Shown: positions 33,764-45,176, counted from the first letter of the stretch. The stretch: DNA of 58,771 nt from an uncultured Prevotellaceae bacterium (GCA_902761605.1 CACWLC010000036.1:1-58771), one strand, 5' to 3'. Translations and numbers: made by a program. Notes: a model not told the origin generated them from the letters alone.

Positions 33764-34725
33764 GACTTATCTAACTTTTTCTGACTCTTTTTATCCTTTT
33801 CAATTTCTTTAATCTTGACCTTCATCTCGTCGAAGCCTTCACCATAAACACCAATTACAGCGCTCTGAGATACAAAAGCCTGGGGATCGATCATCTTTAT
33901 CAGACGGAAGATATTAACGCTCTCATTCTTCTTAGCAAGAATACAGAGTACCTTCATGTCTTGGCCTGTATACCATCCATGTCCGTCGAGAATAGTAACT
34001 CCATGATCCATCTCTGTGCCGATAGCGTTAGCTATCTCCTGCCATTTACGTGTGAAAATCATAAATTGTACAGACTGACGACGGGCATTCATCACATAGT
34101 CGAGAGTATAGTTCTCCATTGCCATCACACAAAAACCGAACATAACCTTATGTGCTCTTTCCAGATATGTACCGAATTGTGGGAAGAACATACATGATCC
34201 GATGATACAGAAATCGACAGCTATCAATACTGATCCAAGCGACACGTTATGGTATTTATTCACTGAGGCAGCTATGATATCTGTTCCTCCTGTGGAGCCA
34301 TTGTGCATGAATACCGTAGCGAGTGCGATACCTGTAAGAACACATCCTATAATCATCGACATAAAGTCTTGGCCCTCACCCATCAGTTTGAATGGAAGAC
34401 CATTATCCTGCTTTGGTATTATCTCCTGAGCAAACATCAGCATGAAGTAAAGAGTGAAGATGGCAAAGATGGTTTTCATCAGGAACTTCAATCCTAATAT
34501 TTTCAGGGCAACTATAAGCAGAATACCATTAATAATGATATAAGTATTCTCCAGATGGAATCCTGTGGCATAGTAGATGATAGCTGAAAGACCTGTCACA
34601 CCTCCTGACACAATCTGATAAGGCATCAGGAAGACTGTGAAGGCAATGGTATAAATGAAGAGACCAAGGGCTATAAAGAAATAGTCCTTGGCTTCATTCA
34701 TTATCATTTTGTGGTGTATAGTCAT
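33760..34725 (-). CDS. YitT-family (DUF161/DUF2179) membrane protein
   Basis: 321 residues. Five or six hydrophobic helices ([63 protein letters not shown]), with the GGVTGL and GSTGGTDI repeats diagnostic of the family. A cytoplasmic DUF2179 domain ends the protein ([47 protein letters not shown]). The transported substrate is unknown. The start codon overlaps the leuS stop (ATGA), and rdgB follows in the same manner, giving a tightly coupled leuS-yitT-rdgB unit. Confidence 0.88.
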   Translation of the reverse strand: MTIHHKMIMNEAKDYFFIALGLFIYTIAFTVFLMPYQIVSGGVTGLSAIIYYATGFHLENTYIIINGILLIVALKILGLKFLMKTIFAIFTLYFMLMFAQEIIPKQDNGLPFKLMGEGQDFMSMIIGCVLTGIALATVFMHNGSTGGTDIIAASVNKYHNVSLGSVLIAVDFCIIGSCMFFPQFGTYLERAHKVMFGFCVMAMENYTLDYVMNARRQSVQFMIFTRKWQEIANAIGTEMDHGVTILDGHGWYTGQDMKVLCILAKKNESVNIFRLIKMIDPQAFVSQSAVIGVYGEGFDEMKVKIKEIEKDKKSQKKLDKS

Positions 34726-37544
34726 TTCTTCAGAACAATGTTCACCATACGCTTAGGGACGATGATAACCTTTGCTACCTGGAAGCCTTCGAGATACTTC
34801 TGAGAGCGCTCATCTGTCAAAACAGCGTCCTGAATGATCTTATTGTCCGCATCAGCAGGGAACGACATCTCGAAGCGATTCTTACCATTGAAGGCGATAC
34901 CAAGCTTCACCTGGCTCTCTACGAGATATTCCTCATTCCACTTAGGCCACTGAGAGTCGCAGACACTACCCTGCTCGCCAAGCATCTCCCAGAGCTCTTC
35001 AGCAATATGTGGAGCAAATGGAGCAATGAGGATCACGAGTGTCTTCAACAGTTCCTTGTTCTTGCACTTCTGCTGAGAAAGCTCGTTTACACAGATCATG
35101 AAGGCAGAGATAGAGGTGTTGTAAGAGAATACTTCTATATCTTGTGATACCTTCTTGATAAGCTTATGAACGCTCTTAAGGCTTTCTGCTGTTGCCTCGC
35201 CCTCATCGAATCCATTCTGGAAGAGGTTCCAGAACTTACGCAGGAATCTGTGACAACCATCTATACCATTTGTATCCCAAGGCTTACTCTGCTCAACAGG
35301 GCCCAAGAACATCTCGTAGAGACGAAGGGTGTCGGCACCATACTTCTCAACGATCATATCCGGATTAACTACGTTGAACATAGATTTCGACATTTTTTCG
35401 ATAGCCCAGCCACAGACGTATTTGCCATTCTCGAGGATAAACTCAGCATTCTCGTATTCAGGACGCCAAGCCTTGAAGGCCTCAATGTCAAGGATATCAG
35501 CAGAAACGATGTTCACATCAACGTGGATAGGTGTTACCTCCTTATAGTTCTCTTTCAGGTTCAGACTTACGAACTTACCCTTATCTGCTCCCTCGTCCTC
35601 AATACGATAAACGAAGTTTGAGCGACCCTGAATCATACCCTGGTTCACGAGCTTCTTGAATGGCTCATCCTCGCAAGAGTAACCAGAGTCATAAAGGAAC
35701 TTATTCCAGAAACGAGAGTAGATCAAGTGACCTGTAGCATGCTCTGTACCGCCTACATAGAGGTCTACATTGCGCCAGTACTCATCAGCATCACGACTAA
35801 CGAGAGCCTTCTCGTTCTTTGGATCCATATAACGGAGATAGTAGGCTGAAGAGCCAGCAAAACCAGGCATTGTGTTAAGTTCCAATGGGAATACGGTCTT
35901 GTTGTCGATCTCATCCTTGCTCACAACCTTGTCGAACTTAGTATCCCAAGCCCACATCTTAGCACGACCCAATGGTGGCTCGCCTGTTTCTGTTGGTTTA
36001 TACTCATCAATCTCAGGAAGCTCGAGAGGCAGACACTCCTTTGGAATCATATAAGGCATATTATCCTTATAGTAAACAGGGAATGGCTCACCCCAATAGC
36101 GCTGACGAGAGAAAATAGCATCGCGCAGACGATAATTAACTTTCACACGTCCGAGACCTTGCTCAGTTACATATTTCTTTGTAGCAGCGATGGCCTCCTT
36201 AACGGTGAGTCCGTTCAGAGAGAATTTAGCTGATGCAGAGTTGCATACAATACCCTCTTTGGCATCATAGCTTTCCTCTGATACGTCTGCACCCTCAATC
36301 AATGGGATGATAGGTAGATTGAAATGTTTGGCAAAGGCGTAGTCACGAGAGTCGTGAGCAGGAACAGCCATGATGGCACCAGTACCATAACCAGCCAATA
36401 CATATTCTGCAATCCAGATGGGGATTTTTTCATCTGTAAATGGATTAATGGCATAGCTTCCAGAGAATACACCAGTAACCTTGTGGTCCATCTGACGATC
36501 ACGTTCTGTACGTTTCTTTACGTACTCGAGATATTTCTCAACTTCCTCTTTCTGATCAGGAGTGGTAAGTTCTGCTACGAGATCACTCTCAGGAGCAAGT
36601 ACCATGAAGGTTACACCAAACATTGTATCAGCACGAGTAGTGAAGATTGTGAAGTGCTTATCTGAATCAGCTACATTAAACTCAACCTCAGTACCCTCAG
36701 AGCGACCAATCCAGTTACGTTGGGTTTCCTTCAGAGAGTCTGTCCAGTCGATTTCCTCCAGCCCATCGAGCAGGCGCTGGGCATAAGCAGATACACGAAG
36801 ACACCACTGACGCATCTTCTTCTGTTCTACGGGATAGCCACCACGTTCAGAAACACCATTGATCACCTCATCATTGGCCAATACAGTTCCAAGTGCAGGA
36901 CACCAGTTCACCATCGTCTCAGCTAGGTAGGCAATACGGTAGTTCATCAGCACCTCCTGCTTTTTCTTCTCTGAGAAACCAGCCCAGTCAGATGCCGTGA
37001 AGTGCAGCTCCTCAGTACCAAGAGCATGACAATTCTCAGTACCCATTAATTCGAAATGCTCAATAAGCTTGATGGTTGGCTGAGCTTTGTGAGATGAAGT
37101 GCTGAAATAGCTCTTGAACATACGCTGGAAAGCCCATTGTGTCCACTTGTAGTAGATAGGGTCGCAAGTACGAACCTCACGCTCCCAGTCGAAAGAGAAT
37201 CCAATCTTATCCAATTGCGAACGATAACGGTCGATGTTCTCAAATGTTGTCTTCTCTGGATGCTGACCTGTCTGGATTGCATACTGTTCTGCTGGAAGTC
37301 CGTAAGCATCGTATCCCATTGGATTCAGCACGTTGAAGCCCTGTTGACGCTTATATCTGGCGTAGATATCGCTGGCAATATAACCAAGTGGGTGACCTAC
37401 ATGTAAACCTGCTCCACTAGGATAGGGGAACATATTGAGCACATAGAACTTTTTCTTCTTTTCATCCTCCACAACGCGATAGGTTCCATTTTCAACCCAT
37501 CGCTTCTGCCATTTCTGTTCGATTTCTCTGAAATTGTAATCCAT
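34722..37544 (-). CDS. leuS: Leucyl-tRNA synthetase
   Basis: 940 residues from the ATG at 37544 ([16 protein letters not shown], the usual LeuS start); an ATG ten codons upstream is an alternative. Class-I motifs are [16 protein letters not shown] (HIGH) and [13 protein letters not shown] (KMSKS). The editing domain CP1 is present ([38 protein letters not shown]), as are the anticodon-binding helical domain and the C-terminal extension. It charges tRNA-Leu and edits mischarged Ile/Val. It has its own promoter in the 170-base gap shared with the fucose-isomerase pseudogene. Confidence 0.97.
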   Translation of the reverse strand: MDYNFREIEQKWQKRWVENGTYRVVEDEKKKKFYVLNMFPYPSGAGLHVGHPLGYIASDIYARYKRQQGFNVLNPMGYDAYGLPAEQYAIQTGQHPEKTTFENIDRYRSQLDKIGFSFDWEREVRTCDPIYYKWTQWAFQRMFKSYFSTSSHKAQPTIKLIEHFELMGTENCHALGTEELHFTASDWAGFSEKKKQEVLMNYRIAYLAETMVNWCPALGTVLANDEVINGVSERGGYPVEQKKMRQWCLRVSAYAQRLLDGLEEIDWTDSLKETQRNWIGRSEGTEVEFNVADSDKHFTIFTTRADTMFGVTFMVLAPESDLVAELTTPDQKEEVEKYLEYVKKRTERDRQMDHKVTGVFSGSYAINPFTDEKIPIWIAEYVLAGYGTGAIMAVPAHDSRDYAFAKHFNLPIIPLIEGADVSEESYDAKEGIVCNSASAKFSLNGLTVKEAIAATKKYVTEQGLGRVKVNYRLRDAIFSRQRYWGEPFPVYYKDNMPYMIPKECLPLELPEIDEYKPTETGEPPLGRAKMWAWDTKFDKVVSKDEIDNKTVFPLELNTMPGFAGSSAYYLRYMDPKNEKALVSRDADEYWRNVDLYVGGTEHATGHLIYSRFWNKFLYDSGYSCEDEPFKKLVNQGMIQGRSNFVYRIEDEGADKGKFVSLNLKENYKEVTPIHVDVNIVSADILDIEAFKAWRPEYENAEFILENGKYVCGWAIEKMSKSMFNVVNPDMIVEKYGADTLRLYEMFLGPVEQSKPWDTNGIDGCHRFLRKFWNLFQNGFDEGEATAESLKSVHKLIKKVSQDIEVFSYNTSISAFMICVNELSQQKCKNKELLKTLVILIAPFAPHIAEELWEMLGEQGSVCDSQWPKWNEEYLVESQVKLGIAFNGKNRFEMSFPADADNKIIQDAVLTDERSQKYLEGFQVAKVIIVPKRMVNIVLKK

Positions 37545-37588
37545 TGTATCTTTGTTTTTATTGTTTCCGTACATTATTAATGTGGCTG

Positions 37589-37596
37589 CAAAGGTA
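37589..37596 (-). promoter_or_regulatory. -7 element of leuS
   Basis: Minus-strand TACCTTTG, 44 bases before the chosen leuS start. Confidence 0.55.
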
Positions 37597-37646
37597 CGAA
37601 TAATTTCCGAATATACAATGTTCTTATGTTATTTTTCCTAAATAAT

Positions 37647-37677
37647 TTGGTTATTTGCCGATAATTATTTAATTTTG
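37647..37677 (+). promoter_or_regulatory. Promoter of the fucose-isomerase-family gene
   Basis: TTGG (37647-37650), 19 bases, TAATTTTG (37670-37677). The ATG is 40 bases further on. Confidence 0.65.
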
Positions 37678-37717
37678 CGGCTTGAATTGTATTCATTACT
37701 TTATAAACAAATTCAAT

Positions 37718-39141
37718 ATGAACAACGTACCTAACATTAAGATTGGAATCGTCGCTGTATCTCGCGACTGTTTCCCAGAGTCATTGGCTGTTAACCGTCG
37801 TAAGGCCGTTATCGCTAAGTATGAAGAGAAATTTGGTAAAGAAGGTATCTACGAGTGCCCTATCACTATCGTTGAGAGTGAGATTCACGCTCAGCAGGCT
37901 CTTGCTGATGTACAGAAGGCCGGATGTAACGCTCTGTGCGTATATCTGGGCAACTTCGGACCTGAGATCTCAGAGACCATGATTGCTGACTGGTTCCAGG
38001 GTCCGACAATGTTCTGCGCTGCAGCTGAGGAGTCTCAGAATGACCTTATTGATGGTCGTGGTGATGCTTACTGCGGTATGCTGAACGCAAGTCAGGCTCT
38101 GTCACTGCGTAAGACCCGTGCATATATTCCTGAGGAGCCTGTAGGCGATGCTGCCCAGTGTGCTGAGATGATTCACGAGTTCCTGCCTATTGCACGTGCT
38201 ATCGTAGGTCTGCAGAACCTGAAGATCATCAGCTTCGGTCCCCGTCCTAACAACTTCCTGGCTTGTAACGCTCCTATCCGTGCCCTCTATGATCTCTTGA
38301 CGATGTAGTTAAGGATATGGCTGCTGAGCTGGGTCACGGTAACAAGATTCCTTCAGTTCTGCCTAAGCTGGCTCAGTACGAGCTCACTCTGCTCGACTGG
38401 ATCGAGGGTCATAAGGGTTCACGTCAGTTCGTAGCTATGGCTAATAAGTGCTGGCCTGCATTCCAGACCATGTTCGGTTTCGTACCTTGCTACGTTAACA
38501 GCCGTCTGACAGGTCGCGGTATCCCCGTAGCTTGTGAGGTTGATATCTATGGCGCTTTGTCAGAGTACATCGGTACCTGCATCAGCCAGGATGCTGTAAC
38601 CCTGCTTGACATCAACAACACCGTTCCTCAGGATATGTTCGAGGAGAGCATCAAGGGCAAGAAGTTCGCATGCGACAGCTATACCGAGAAGGAGATCTTC
38701 ATGGGCTTCCACTGTGGTAACACCGCTTCTTCTAAGGTTTGCAACTGCCAGATGTGCTTCCAGCGCATTATGGCCCGCGCTCTGCCTATAGAGGTAACCA
38801 ATGGTACCCTTGAGGGAGACATCCAGCCAGGTCTGGCTACTGTATATCGTCTGCAGTCAACAGCCGACACCAAGCTCCGCGCTTACATTGCTCAGGGTGA
38901 GGTCATCCCAGTAGCTACCCGCTCATTCGGTTCTATTGGTATCTTCGGTATCAAGAACATGAGCCGCTTCTATCGTCACGTCCTCATCGAGAAGCATTAC
39001 CCACACCACTGCGCCGTTATGTTCGGCCATCAGGGTAAGTACCTCTGGGAGGTTCTCAAGTACATGGGTATTCCCGTTGACGAGATCGACTATAACTTCC
39101 CGAAGGGTAACTTCTATCCAACAGAGAATCCATTCGCATAA
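37718..39141 (+). pseudogene. L-fucose/arabinose-isomerase-family gene disrupted by an internal deletion
   Basis: The first part (37718-38308) reads MNNVPNIKIGIVAVSRDCFPESL through CNAPIRALYDL and then meets a stop. The second part is open from about 38291 in another frame (SLDDVVKDMAAELGHG) to the end at 39141. It includes RLTGRGIPVACEVDIYGALSEYIG, FHCGNTASS and HHCAVMFGHQGKYLWEVL, with the Glu/Asp/His region expected of the isomerase. Both parts look well preserved. Intact relatives have roughly 20-30 extra residues at the junction, so a deletion of a length not divisible by three near 38291-38299 is the simplest explanation. Two separate functional polypeptides are less likely. Confidence 0.75.
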
Positions 39142-39166
39142 TAAAGCGATAGTTCCCTACCCTATT

Positions 39167-39206
39167 CCGCCTTGCGAATCATTTGAAACGCAAGGCGGAT
39201 TTTTAT
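39167..39206 (+). terminator. Terminator before mutS
   Basis: CCGCCTTGCG (39167-39176) pairs with CGCAAGGCGG (39189-39198), followed by ATTTTTATTG and a T-run. Confidence 0.85.
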
Positions 39207-39214
39207 TGTTTTTT

Positions 39215-39245
39215 TTTGCCATTTCAGAAAAAAGCAGTAACTTTG
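39215..39245 (+). promoter_or_regulatory. mutS promoter
   Basis: TTTG (39215-39218), exactly 19 bases, TAACTTTG (39238-39245); ATG 25 bases later. The -33 box overlaps the T-run of the preceding terminator. Confidence 0.75.
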
Positions 39246-39270
39246 TCGCTCGAATAAAAAAACAAAGGTA

Positions 39271-41889
39271 ATGGCAAAGAAAGATGGTGAACTCACCCCG
39301 ATGATGAAGCAGTTTTTCGACCTTAAGGCAAAGCATCCTGATGCTGTGCTGCTGTTCCGTTGTGGTGATTTTTACGAGACATACTGTGAGGATGCCGTTA
39401 CGGCTGCAAAGATATTGGGTATCACTCTTACTCATCGTAATAATGGTTACAATAAGGGCGACGAGATGGCCGGATTTCCTCATCACGCCCTTGATACCTA
39501 TCTTCCAAAACTGGTGCGTGCAGGTAAGCGTGTAGCTATCTGTGACCAGCTTGAAGACCCTAAGCTCACAAAGAAGCTCGTTAAGCGAGGTATCACAGAA
39601 CTTGTGACCCCTGGTGTCGCAATGTCGGATAATGTGCTGAACTATAAGGAGAACAATTTCCTGGCTTCTGTGCATTTCGGAAAAGTGTCTTGTGGTGTGG
39701 CTTTCCTTGATATCTCTACAGGTGAATTCCTTACTGGCGAGGGAACAACTGATTATGTGGAGAAGCTGTTAGCTAATTTCTCACCAAAGGAGGTGCTCTA
39801 TGAGAGAGGCAGGAAACAACAGTTTGAACAGAAGTTCGGTAATAAATTCTTTACCTTTGAACTTGATGACTGGGTATATACAGACCAGACGGCCCGTCAG
39901 AAAATGCTAAAACATTTTCATGTAAAGAATCTTAAGGGATTTGGTGTTGATCATCTGCAGAATGGAGTTATCTCTGCTGGTGCTATTTTACAATACCTCG
40001 AACAGACACAACATACCCAAATAGGTCATATCACATCTATCTCTCGTATTGAAGAGGATAAATATGTGCGTCTCGATAAGTTCACTATCAGGAGTCTTGA
40101 ATTGGTTCATCCCATGCAGGATGATGGCAAGTCGCTGCTTGATGTTATCGATAAGACAGTGAGTCCTATGGGAGGACGATTATTACGTCGTTGGCTGGTG
40201 TTCCCGTTAAAAGATGAGAAGCCTATCAACGAGCGTTTGGACATCGTAGATTATTACTATCGTGAGCCGGATTTCCGTCAATGCATCGATGAGCAGATTC
40301 ATCGTATTGGTGATCTTGAACGTATAATCTCAAAAGTAGCTGTAGGACGTGTTTCGCCTCGTGAGGTAGTACAACTTAAGATTGCTTTGCAAGCCATTCA
40401 GCCAATCAAGACTGCTTGTCAATGTGCTGAAAATGAGGCTCTTAAAAGGGTAGGGGAGCAGCTTAATCTTTGTGAGAGCCTTCGTGACAGAATTGAGAAA
40501 GAGATACAGAATGATCCACCTCAACTGGTAGCTAAGGGTGGTGTTATCCGTAATGGAGTAAATGCCGAACTTGACGAACTACGTCAGATAGCCTATTCTG
40601 GAAAGGATTATCTCCTGAAGATACAGGAAAGGGAGGCTGCTGAGACTGGTATTTCGAGTCTTAAGATAGGTTATAATAATGTATTCGGATATTATCTCGA
40701 GGTGCGCAATACTTATAAGGATCTGGTGCCGCCAGAATGGGTTCGTAAGCAGACATTGGCTCAGGCGGAGAGATATATTACTCAGGAACTGAAAGAATAC
40801 GAGGAAAAGATTCTTGGTGCTGAGGATAAGATATTAAGCCTTGAGGCTAAACTCTTCAACGAGCTTATTCTTGGTATGCAGGAATATATTCCTCAGATAC
40901 AGATTAATGCTAATATTATCGCGCATTTGGATTGTTTGTTAAGTTTTGCAAAGGCAGCTGAGGAGAATAGATATATCCGTCCTGTGATAGATTCTACTGA
41001 GGTGATAGATATCAAACAAGGTCGCCATCCTGTGATTGAAAAAGAACTGCCTTTAGGTGAGCGCTATGTGCCTAATGATATCCTTCTCGACAATGAGCGT
41101 CAGCAGATCATCATCATTACCGGTCCGAATATGGCGGGTAAATCGGCGCTGTTGCGTCAAACGGCATTGATAGTACTACTGGCGCAGATTGGTTGTTTCG
41201 TGCCCGCAGAAGCCGCGAGAATCGGTCTGGTGGACAAGATATTCACGAGGGTAGGGGCTTCAGATAACATCTCGCTTGGGGAATCTACCTTTATGGTGGA
41301 GATGACAGAGGCGTCGAATATCCTGAATAATGTGTCTTCTCGCTCGCTGGTGCTTTTCGATGAGTTAGGCCGAGGTACCAGCACCTATGATGGTATTTCC
41401 ATCGCTTGGGCCATTGTAGAATATCTCCACGAAAACGCCAAAGGCCATCCTCGTACGCTTTTCGCCACGCACTATCATGAGTTGAACGAGATGGAGAAAA
41501 ACTTCTCACGTATCAAGAACTATAATGTCTCTGTGAAGGAGGTTGACGGCAAGGTGATTTTCATGCGTAAGTTGGAGCGGGGTGGGAGTGAGCACAGCTT
41601 TGGTATCCATGTAGCAGAGATTGCGGGTATGCCTCGCAGCATCGTGAAGCGTGCTAACGTGATTTTAAAGCAGCTGGAGGCCGAGAATGCCCAAGTGGGT
41701 ACTGTCGGCAAGCCCACGGCTGAAATCGCCGCCTCTCGCGAAGGAATGCAACTCTCGTTCTTCCAGCTCGACGATCCCGTCCTCTCTCAGGTGCGCGATG
41801 AAATCCTCGGCCTCGACGTGAACAATCTCACGCCCCTCGAGGCTCTCAACAAGCTCAACGATATCAAGAAAATTGTCTCTGGGAAATAA
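39271..41889 (+). CDS. mutS: DNA mismatch repair protein MutS
   Basis: 872 residues. The mismatch-binding domain I is at the N-terminus: [30 protein letters not shown], where the Phe-x-Glu wedge is FYE, rather than F-Y-E within GDFYEMF of E. coli. Connector, lever and clamp domains follow ([15 protein letters not shown]). The ATPase domain contains Walker [16 protein letters not shown], the [16 protein letters not shown] signature, Walker [17 protein letters not shown] and FATHYHEL. The C-terminal HTH dimerisation region is present. It has its own consensus promoter and a strong terminator on each side, so it is monocistronic. Confidence 0.97.
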   Translation: MAKKDGELTPMMKQFFDLKAKHPDAVLLFRCGDFYETYCEDAVTAAKILGITLTHRNNGYNKGDEMAGFPHHALDTYLPKLVRAGKRVAICDQLEDPKLTKKLVKRGITELVTPGVAMSDNVLNYKENNFLASVHFGKVSCGVAFLDISTGEFLTGEGTTDYVEKLLANFSPKEVLYERGRKQQFEQKFGNKFFTFELDDWVYTDQTARQKMLKHFHVKNLKGFGVDHLQNGVISAGAILQYLEQTQHTQIGHITSISRIEEDKYVRLDKFTIRSLELVHPMQDDGKSLLDVIDKTVSPMGGRLLRRWLVFPLKDEKPINERLDIVDYYYREPDFRQCIDEQIHRIGDLERIISKVAVGRVSPREVVQLKIALQAIQPIKTACQCAENEALKRVGEQLNLCESLRDRIEKEIQNDPPQLVAKGGVIRNGVNAELDELRQIAYSGKDYLLKIQEREAAETGISSLKIGYNNVFGYYLEVRNTYKDLVPPEWVRKQTLAQAERYITQELKEYEEKILGAEDKILSLEAKLFNELILGMQEYIPQIQINANIIAHLDCLLSFAKAAEENRYIRPVIDSTEVIDIKQGRHPVIEKELPLGERYVPNDILLDNERQQIIIITGPNMAGKSALLRQTALIVLLAQIGCFVPAEAARIGLVDKIFTRVGASDNISLGESTFMVEMTEASNILNNVSSRSLVLFDELGRGTSTYDGISIAWAIVEYLHENAKGHPRTLFATHYHELNEMEKNFSRIKNYNVSVKEVDGKVIFMRKLERGGSEHSFGIHVAEIAGMPRSIVKRANVILKQLEAENAQVGTVGKPTAEIAASREGMQLSFFQLDDPVLSQVRDEILGLDVNNLTPLEALNKLNDIKKIVSGK

Positions 41890-41907
41890 GTGCATCTTAT
41901 CACGAAA

Positions 41908-41949
41908 TAAGCGCCACTTCCCAAGCGAGAAATGGCGCTTAATTTTTTT
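41908..41949. terminator. Terminator between mutS and the TonB-domain gene
   Basis: TAAGCGCCA (41908-41916) pairs with TGGCGCTTA (41933-41941), followed by A and seven T; the reverse strand has a similar A/T flank, so it can serve both converging genes. Confidence 0.8.
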
Positions 41950-41962
41950 AACTTTGCGCTTA

Positions 41963-42466
41963 TTATTTGTAGGGATTGACGAAGCTGATACGGACGTTGT
42001 ATTTCATCCGCGTGATTTTTCCATTGCGCTTGCCAGGAGCCCATTTCGGCATCTTCTTGATCACACGGTAGCCCTCCTTGGCGAAGAGTTTAGCGAATTG
42101 TTCTTTCAGCTCTTTCTGCTTGGATTCCGTCTCCTGTGAGAATCTGGTTGTATTGAAGCGGTTAATCTTGCAGTCGCGGGCAGAGATGTCTGATAATGAG
42201 CCGTCTTCATTGACGAAGAACGTCATGATAATTTGTCCTTCTACGTCGTAGTCCTGTGCAGCATCAGGATACTGCACGTTCTTCTCAAGAAATTGCATCA
42301 GCGCTTTCTGCCCGCCAGGGAACTGAGGAAAAGTCTCAGCGATCTCACCGAAAATCTTCTTCTTCGTTCCTATTGTGTCGTTTTTAACGCGAATGCTGTC
42401 TGTGTTTTGTGCTACTGCACCCATCGTCAGGGCTGCAAGCATGATAGATAGAATCGTTTTTTTCAT
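41963..42466 (-). CDS. Secreted TonB C-terminal-domain protein
   Basis: 167 residues. The cleavable signal MKKTILSIMLAALTMGAVA is followed by a short linker and a TonB/energy-transducer C-terminal fold: FPGGQKALMQFLEKNVQYPDAAQDYDVEGQIIMTFFVNEDGSLSDI and the terminal KWAPGKRNGKITRMKYNVRISF. Canonical TonB is anchored by a non-cleaved N-terminal helix and has a Pro-rich spacer; neither is present here. The protein is therefore probably a free periplasmic TonB-like domain. Bacteroidota carry many such variants; function unknown. It precedes no ExbB/ExbD genes. Confidence 0.8.
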   Translation of the reverse strand: MKKTILSIMLAALTMGAVAQNTDSIRVKNDTIGTKKKIFGEIAETFPQFPGGQKALMQFLEKNVQYPDAAQDYDVEGQIIMTFFVNEDGSLSDISARDCKINRFNTTRFSQETESKQKELKEQFAKLFAKEGYRVIKKMPKWAPGKRNGKITRMKYNVRISFVNPYK

Positions 42467-42478
42467 GTTATCTGTGTC

Positions 42479-43321
42479 TTATTGTTTTACTTTCTTGGCC
42501 CTTATCATACAATAGACACCAATAATGATGAAGGGAATCGAAAGAATCTGTCCCATATCGAGTGGGAGAGTGGCCTCGAAGGCTTCCTGGATCTCCTTGG
42601 TGTACTCGATAAGGAAGCGGAAGGTGAAGATATAGGTCAGGCAGAAGCCGAAATACCAGCCAGTGCTGATCTTCTCAGGCATCTTCTTATGCAGTGCCCA
42701 CATGATAAAGAAGAGTAAGGCATAGGCGATAGCCTCGTAAAGCTGTCCTGGATGACGGGGCACAGCATCCACTTTCTCGAAAATAAAGGCCCAGGGAACG
42801 TCAGTAATCTTACCGATAATCTCAGAATTCATGAGATTACCCAAGCGAATAAAGCAGGCTGTGATTCCTGTGGCGATGGCGATATTGTCGAGTACCATCC
42901 AGATGCTGAGTTTTGTCTTGCGGACATAGAGCCAAAGCGCAATCATCAGACCTAATGTACCACCGTGCGAGGCAAGACCAGCATAGCCTGTAATCTTCCA
43001 ATCCCCATCAGGCAGGAAATGGATAGGCAACAGCATCTCCACAATACCCTGCCAAGAGGTCAGGAAATCCTGTGGCTGGTAGAAGATACAATGACCTAAG
43101 CGGGCACCAATCAAAATGCCGAAGAAGCAATAGATAAAGAGGGGGTCGAAATATTCATCTTTAATCTTTTGCTCCTGATAGAGTCGCTTCACGACGAAGT
43201 AGGCAAGAGCCAGTCCGATGATCCACATCAGACCGTACCACCTTATCGTTATCGGCCCTAAATGAAACGCTTCCAAATCCGGATTCCAAACAATAAAACT
43301 TAATAAATTAATCATAAGCAA
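42479..43321 (-). CDS. lgt: Prolipoprotein diacylglyceryl transferase
   Basis: 280 residues; the start could also be the ATG two codons further in. About seven membrane helices. Conserved landmarks are [21 protein letters not shown], the [15 protein letters not shown] region, [18 protein letters not shown] and [24 protein letters not shown] (the lgt signature Arg-Asn-Glu), then [12 protein letters not shown]. It transfers diacylglycerol to the lipobox Cys of prolipoproteins, a step needed by the several lipoproteins encoded in this window. It lies 12 bases upstream of the TonB-domain gene and follows a GC-rich inverted repeat. Confidence 0.95.
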   Translation of the reverse strand: MLMINLLSFIVWNPDLEAFHLGPITIRWYGLMWIIGLALAYFVVKRLYQEQKIKDEYFDPLFIYCFFGILIGARLGHCIFYQPQDFLTSWQGIVEMLLPIHFLPDGDWKITGYAGLASHGGTLGLMIALWLYVRKTKLSIWMVLDNIAIATGITACFIRLGNLMNSEIIGKITDVPWAFIFEKVDAVPRHPGQLYEAIAYALLFFIMWALHKKMPEKISTGWYFGFCLTYIFTFRFLIEYTKEIQEAFEATLPLDMGQILSIPFIIIGVYCMIRAKKVKQ

Positions 43322-43331
43322 AACTATCTAT

Positions 43332-43428
43332 TTCCCCTCCTGAGTAGGAGGGGTTAGGGGTGGTCTGAGCAGCCTGATGATCTGCCATTGATCAGACCCC
43401 CTCTAACTCCCCCTACTCAGGGGGAGAA
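43332..43428. repeat. GC-rich imperfect inverted repeat, REP/MITE-like
   Basis: The left arm (from 43334: CCCCTCCTGAGTAGGAGGGG, then TTAGGGGTGGTCTGA to ~43368) is mirrored by the right arm (from ~43391: ATCAGACCCCCTCTAACTCC, then CCCTACTCAGGGGG). The left arm also folds on itself around GAGTA. It fills the lgt-ychF gap. The composition differs sharply from the surrounding AT-rich gaps. Confidence 0.7.
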
Positions 43429-43433
43429 TGGGA

Positions 43434-44534
43434 TTACACATTGAAGCGGAAATGCATGATATCACCGTCCTGGACGATGTAGTCCTTGCCCTCGACAGCG
43501 AGTTTTCCGGCTTCGCGGACAGCGGCCTCAGAGCCATATTGGATATAGTCATCGTACTTGATAACCTCTGCGCGGATAAAGCCCTTTTCGAAGTCGGTGT
43601 GGATAACACCGGCACACTGCGGCGCCTTCCAGCCTTTCTTATAGGTCCAGGCTTTCACCTCCATTTCACCAGCTGTGATAAAGGTCTCAAGGTTCAGCAG
43701 GGCGTAGGCCTTCTTAATCAGACGATTCACGCCACTCTCTTCGAGGCCCAGTTCTTCGAGGAACATCTGCTTATCCTCATAGCTTTCGAGCTCAGCGATA
43801 TCTTCCTCTGTCTTGGCAGCGATAATCATTGCTTCTGCACCTTCTTCTTTGGCCAGTGCCTCGACTTTCTTGGTGAAGTCGTTACCTGATTTTGCATCAG
43901 CCTCACCCACGTTGCAGACATAGAGCACAGGCTTCGAGGTCAGCAGGAAGAGATTCTTGGCGCAATCCTGCTCATCCTTGCTCTCAAACTCCACGATACG
44001 GGCGTTCTTACCCTGCTCCAACACCTCTTTATAGGCCTTCAGCACCGTCACTTCTATCTTCGCGTCCTTATTGCCGGCAGCAGCGGCTTTCTCTGTCTTG
44101 GCAAGGCGACTTTCGATGGTTTCGAGGTCCTTCAACTGAAGCTCTGTATCGATGATTTCCTTGTCGCGGATAGGGTCAATCGTACCATCCACGTGGGTGA
44201 TATTCTCATCCTCGAAACAGCGTAAAACATGAATAATCGCATCCGTCTCGCGGATATTTCCTAAGAACTTATTTCCTAAGCCTTCACCCTTCGAGGCACC
44301 CTTTACGAGACCTGCGATATCCACGATTTCACAGGTGGCAGGTACGATACGACCAGGATGCACCAACTCTGCCAATTTTGTGAGTCGCTCATCAGGAACG
44401 GTAATTACACCCACGTTGGGCTCAATGGTGCAGAAAGGAAAGTTTGCTGCCTGTGCTTTCGCGCTCGACAGACAATTAAACAACGTAGACTTGCCCACAT
44501 TCGGCAGTCCCACAATACCACATTTTAATGCCAT
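43434..44534 (-). CDS. ychF: Redox-regulated ATPase YchF (Obg-family)
   Basis: 366 residues, family length. G1 GLPNVGKSTLFN; the G4 position is the altered YVCNVGE (Asn-x-x-Glu), which gives the family ATP rather than GTP preference; G3 is DIAGLVKGASKGEGLGNKFL. The coiled-coil insert and C-terminal TGS domain (LETFITAGEMEVKAWTYKKGWKAPQCAGVIHTDFEKGFIRAEVI) are present. YchF binds ribosomes and affects stress responses. It has a TACCTTTG element 28 bases before the start. Confidence 0.96.
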   Translation of the reverse strand: MALKCGIVGLPNVGKSTLFNCLSSAKAQAANFPFCTIEPNVGVITVPDERLTKLAELVHPGRIVPATCEIVDIAGLVKGASKGEGLGNKFLGNIRETDAIIHVLRCFEDENITHVDGTIDPIRDKEIIDTELQLKDLETIESRLAKTEKAAAAGNKDAKIEVTVLKAYKEVLEQGKNARIVEFESKDEQDCAKNLFLLTSKPVLYVCNVGEADAKSGNDFTKKVEALAKEEGAEAMIIAAKTEEDIAELESYEDKQMFLEELGLEESGVNRLIKKAYALLNLETFITAGEMEVKAWTYKKGWKAPQCAGVIHTDFEKGFIRAEVIKYDDYIQYGSEAAVREAGKLAVEGKDYIVQDGDIMHFRFNV

Positions 44535-44562
44535 TTTCTTCTATAAACGTTTATTTCGGCTG

Positions 44563-44570
44563 CAAAGGTA
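44563..44570 (-). promoter_or_regulatory. -7 element of ychF
   Basis: Minus-strand TACCTTTG, 28 bases before the ychF start. Confidence 0.5.
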
Positions 44571-44613
44571 CTTCAAAAAGTGCGAAAAACAAAATATATT
44601 AAGATATTTTGCT

Positions 44614-44621
44614 TATCTTTG
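44614..44621 (+). promoter_or_regulatory. -7 element of the DUF3237 gene
   Basis: TATCTTTG, 31 bases before the start codon, in the divergent gap with ychF. Confidence 0.5.
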
Positions 44622-44652
44622 CACCATCGAACAACAAAAATGATTACTAAGA

Positions 44653-45171
44653 ATGAAAAAGTTATTGTTATCAACTATCATGTTGCTGGGTCTGAATCTG
44701 ATGGCCAGCGCACAAATCGAAGAACCAAAGAATACTCCAGAACTAGAGTTTGCCCTACAGCTGAAAGTAACTCTTGGAGATGCCTATTCCTGTGGTGAGA
44801 CCCAGCATGGACGACGCACCATTATCCCCATTACAGGCGGCACTTTCGAAGGGCCAAACATCAAGGGTACCATTATAAATGGTGGCGCGGATTACCAGAT
44901 AGCCAATACAGCCCTGAATCGTACAGAATTGGAGGCAATCTACTGCATCAAGACAGACGACGGCGTGAATATCCATATCCGCAACCGTGGTATCATAACA
45001 AGTGGTAAGGATGCGAATGGCAATCCTAGTTTTTATTTCAAATGTGCTCCTCAGTTCGAGGCACCAGCCGATAGCAAATATGCGTGGTTGAACAACAGTC
45101 TTTTTGTTTGTTCTCCCGACTTTTCTCAGCAGTTCAAAGGCATTGTTCTTAATGTCTGGAGGGTGAAATAG
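44653..45171 (+). CDS. Exported DUF3237-family protein
   Basis: 172 residues. The signal peptide MKKLLLSTIMLLGLNLMASA precedes a complete DUF3237 domain: LEFALQLKVTLGDAYSCGETQHGRRTIIPITGGTFEGPNIKGTIINGGADYQ, then AIYCIKTDDGVNIHIRNRGI, PQFEAPADSKYAWLNNSLFVCSP and the terminal KGIVLNVWRV. The family is a small beta-barrel of unknown function, usually cytoplasmic in other phyla, so export here is notable. It converges with polA, the two stops only a few bases apart. Confidence 0.85.
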   Translation: MKKLLLSTIMLLGLNLMASAQIEEPKNTPELEFALQLKVTLGDAYSCGETQHGRRTIIPITGGTFEGPNIKGTIINGGADYQIANTALNRTELEAIYCIKTDDGVNIHIRNRGIITSGKDANGNPSFYFKCAPQFEAPADSKYAWLNNSLFVCSPDFSQQFKGIVLNVWRVK

Positions 45172-45176
45172 CCACC

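Noticed and set aside
38317-39141. Treating the second isomerase part as an independent gene starting at 38317
   Set aside because: The frame is open before this ATG and reads as the same family's internal sequence, with no promoter or ribosome site; a disrupted single gene fits better.
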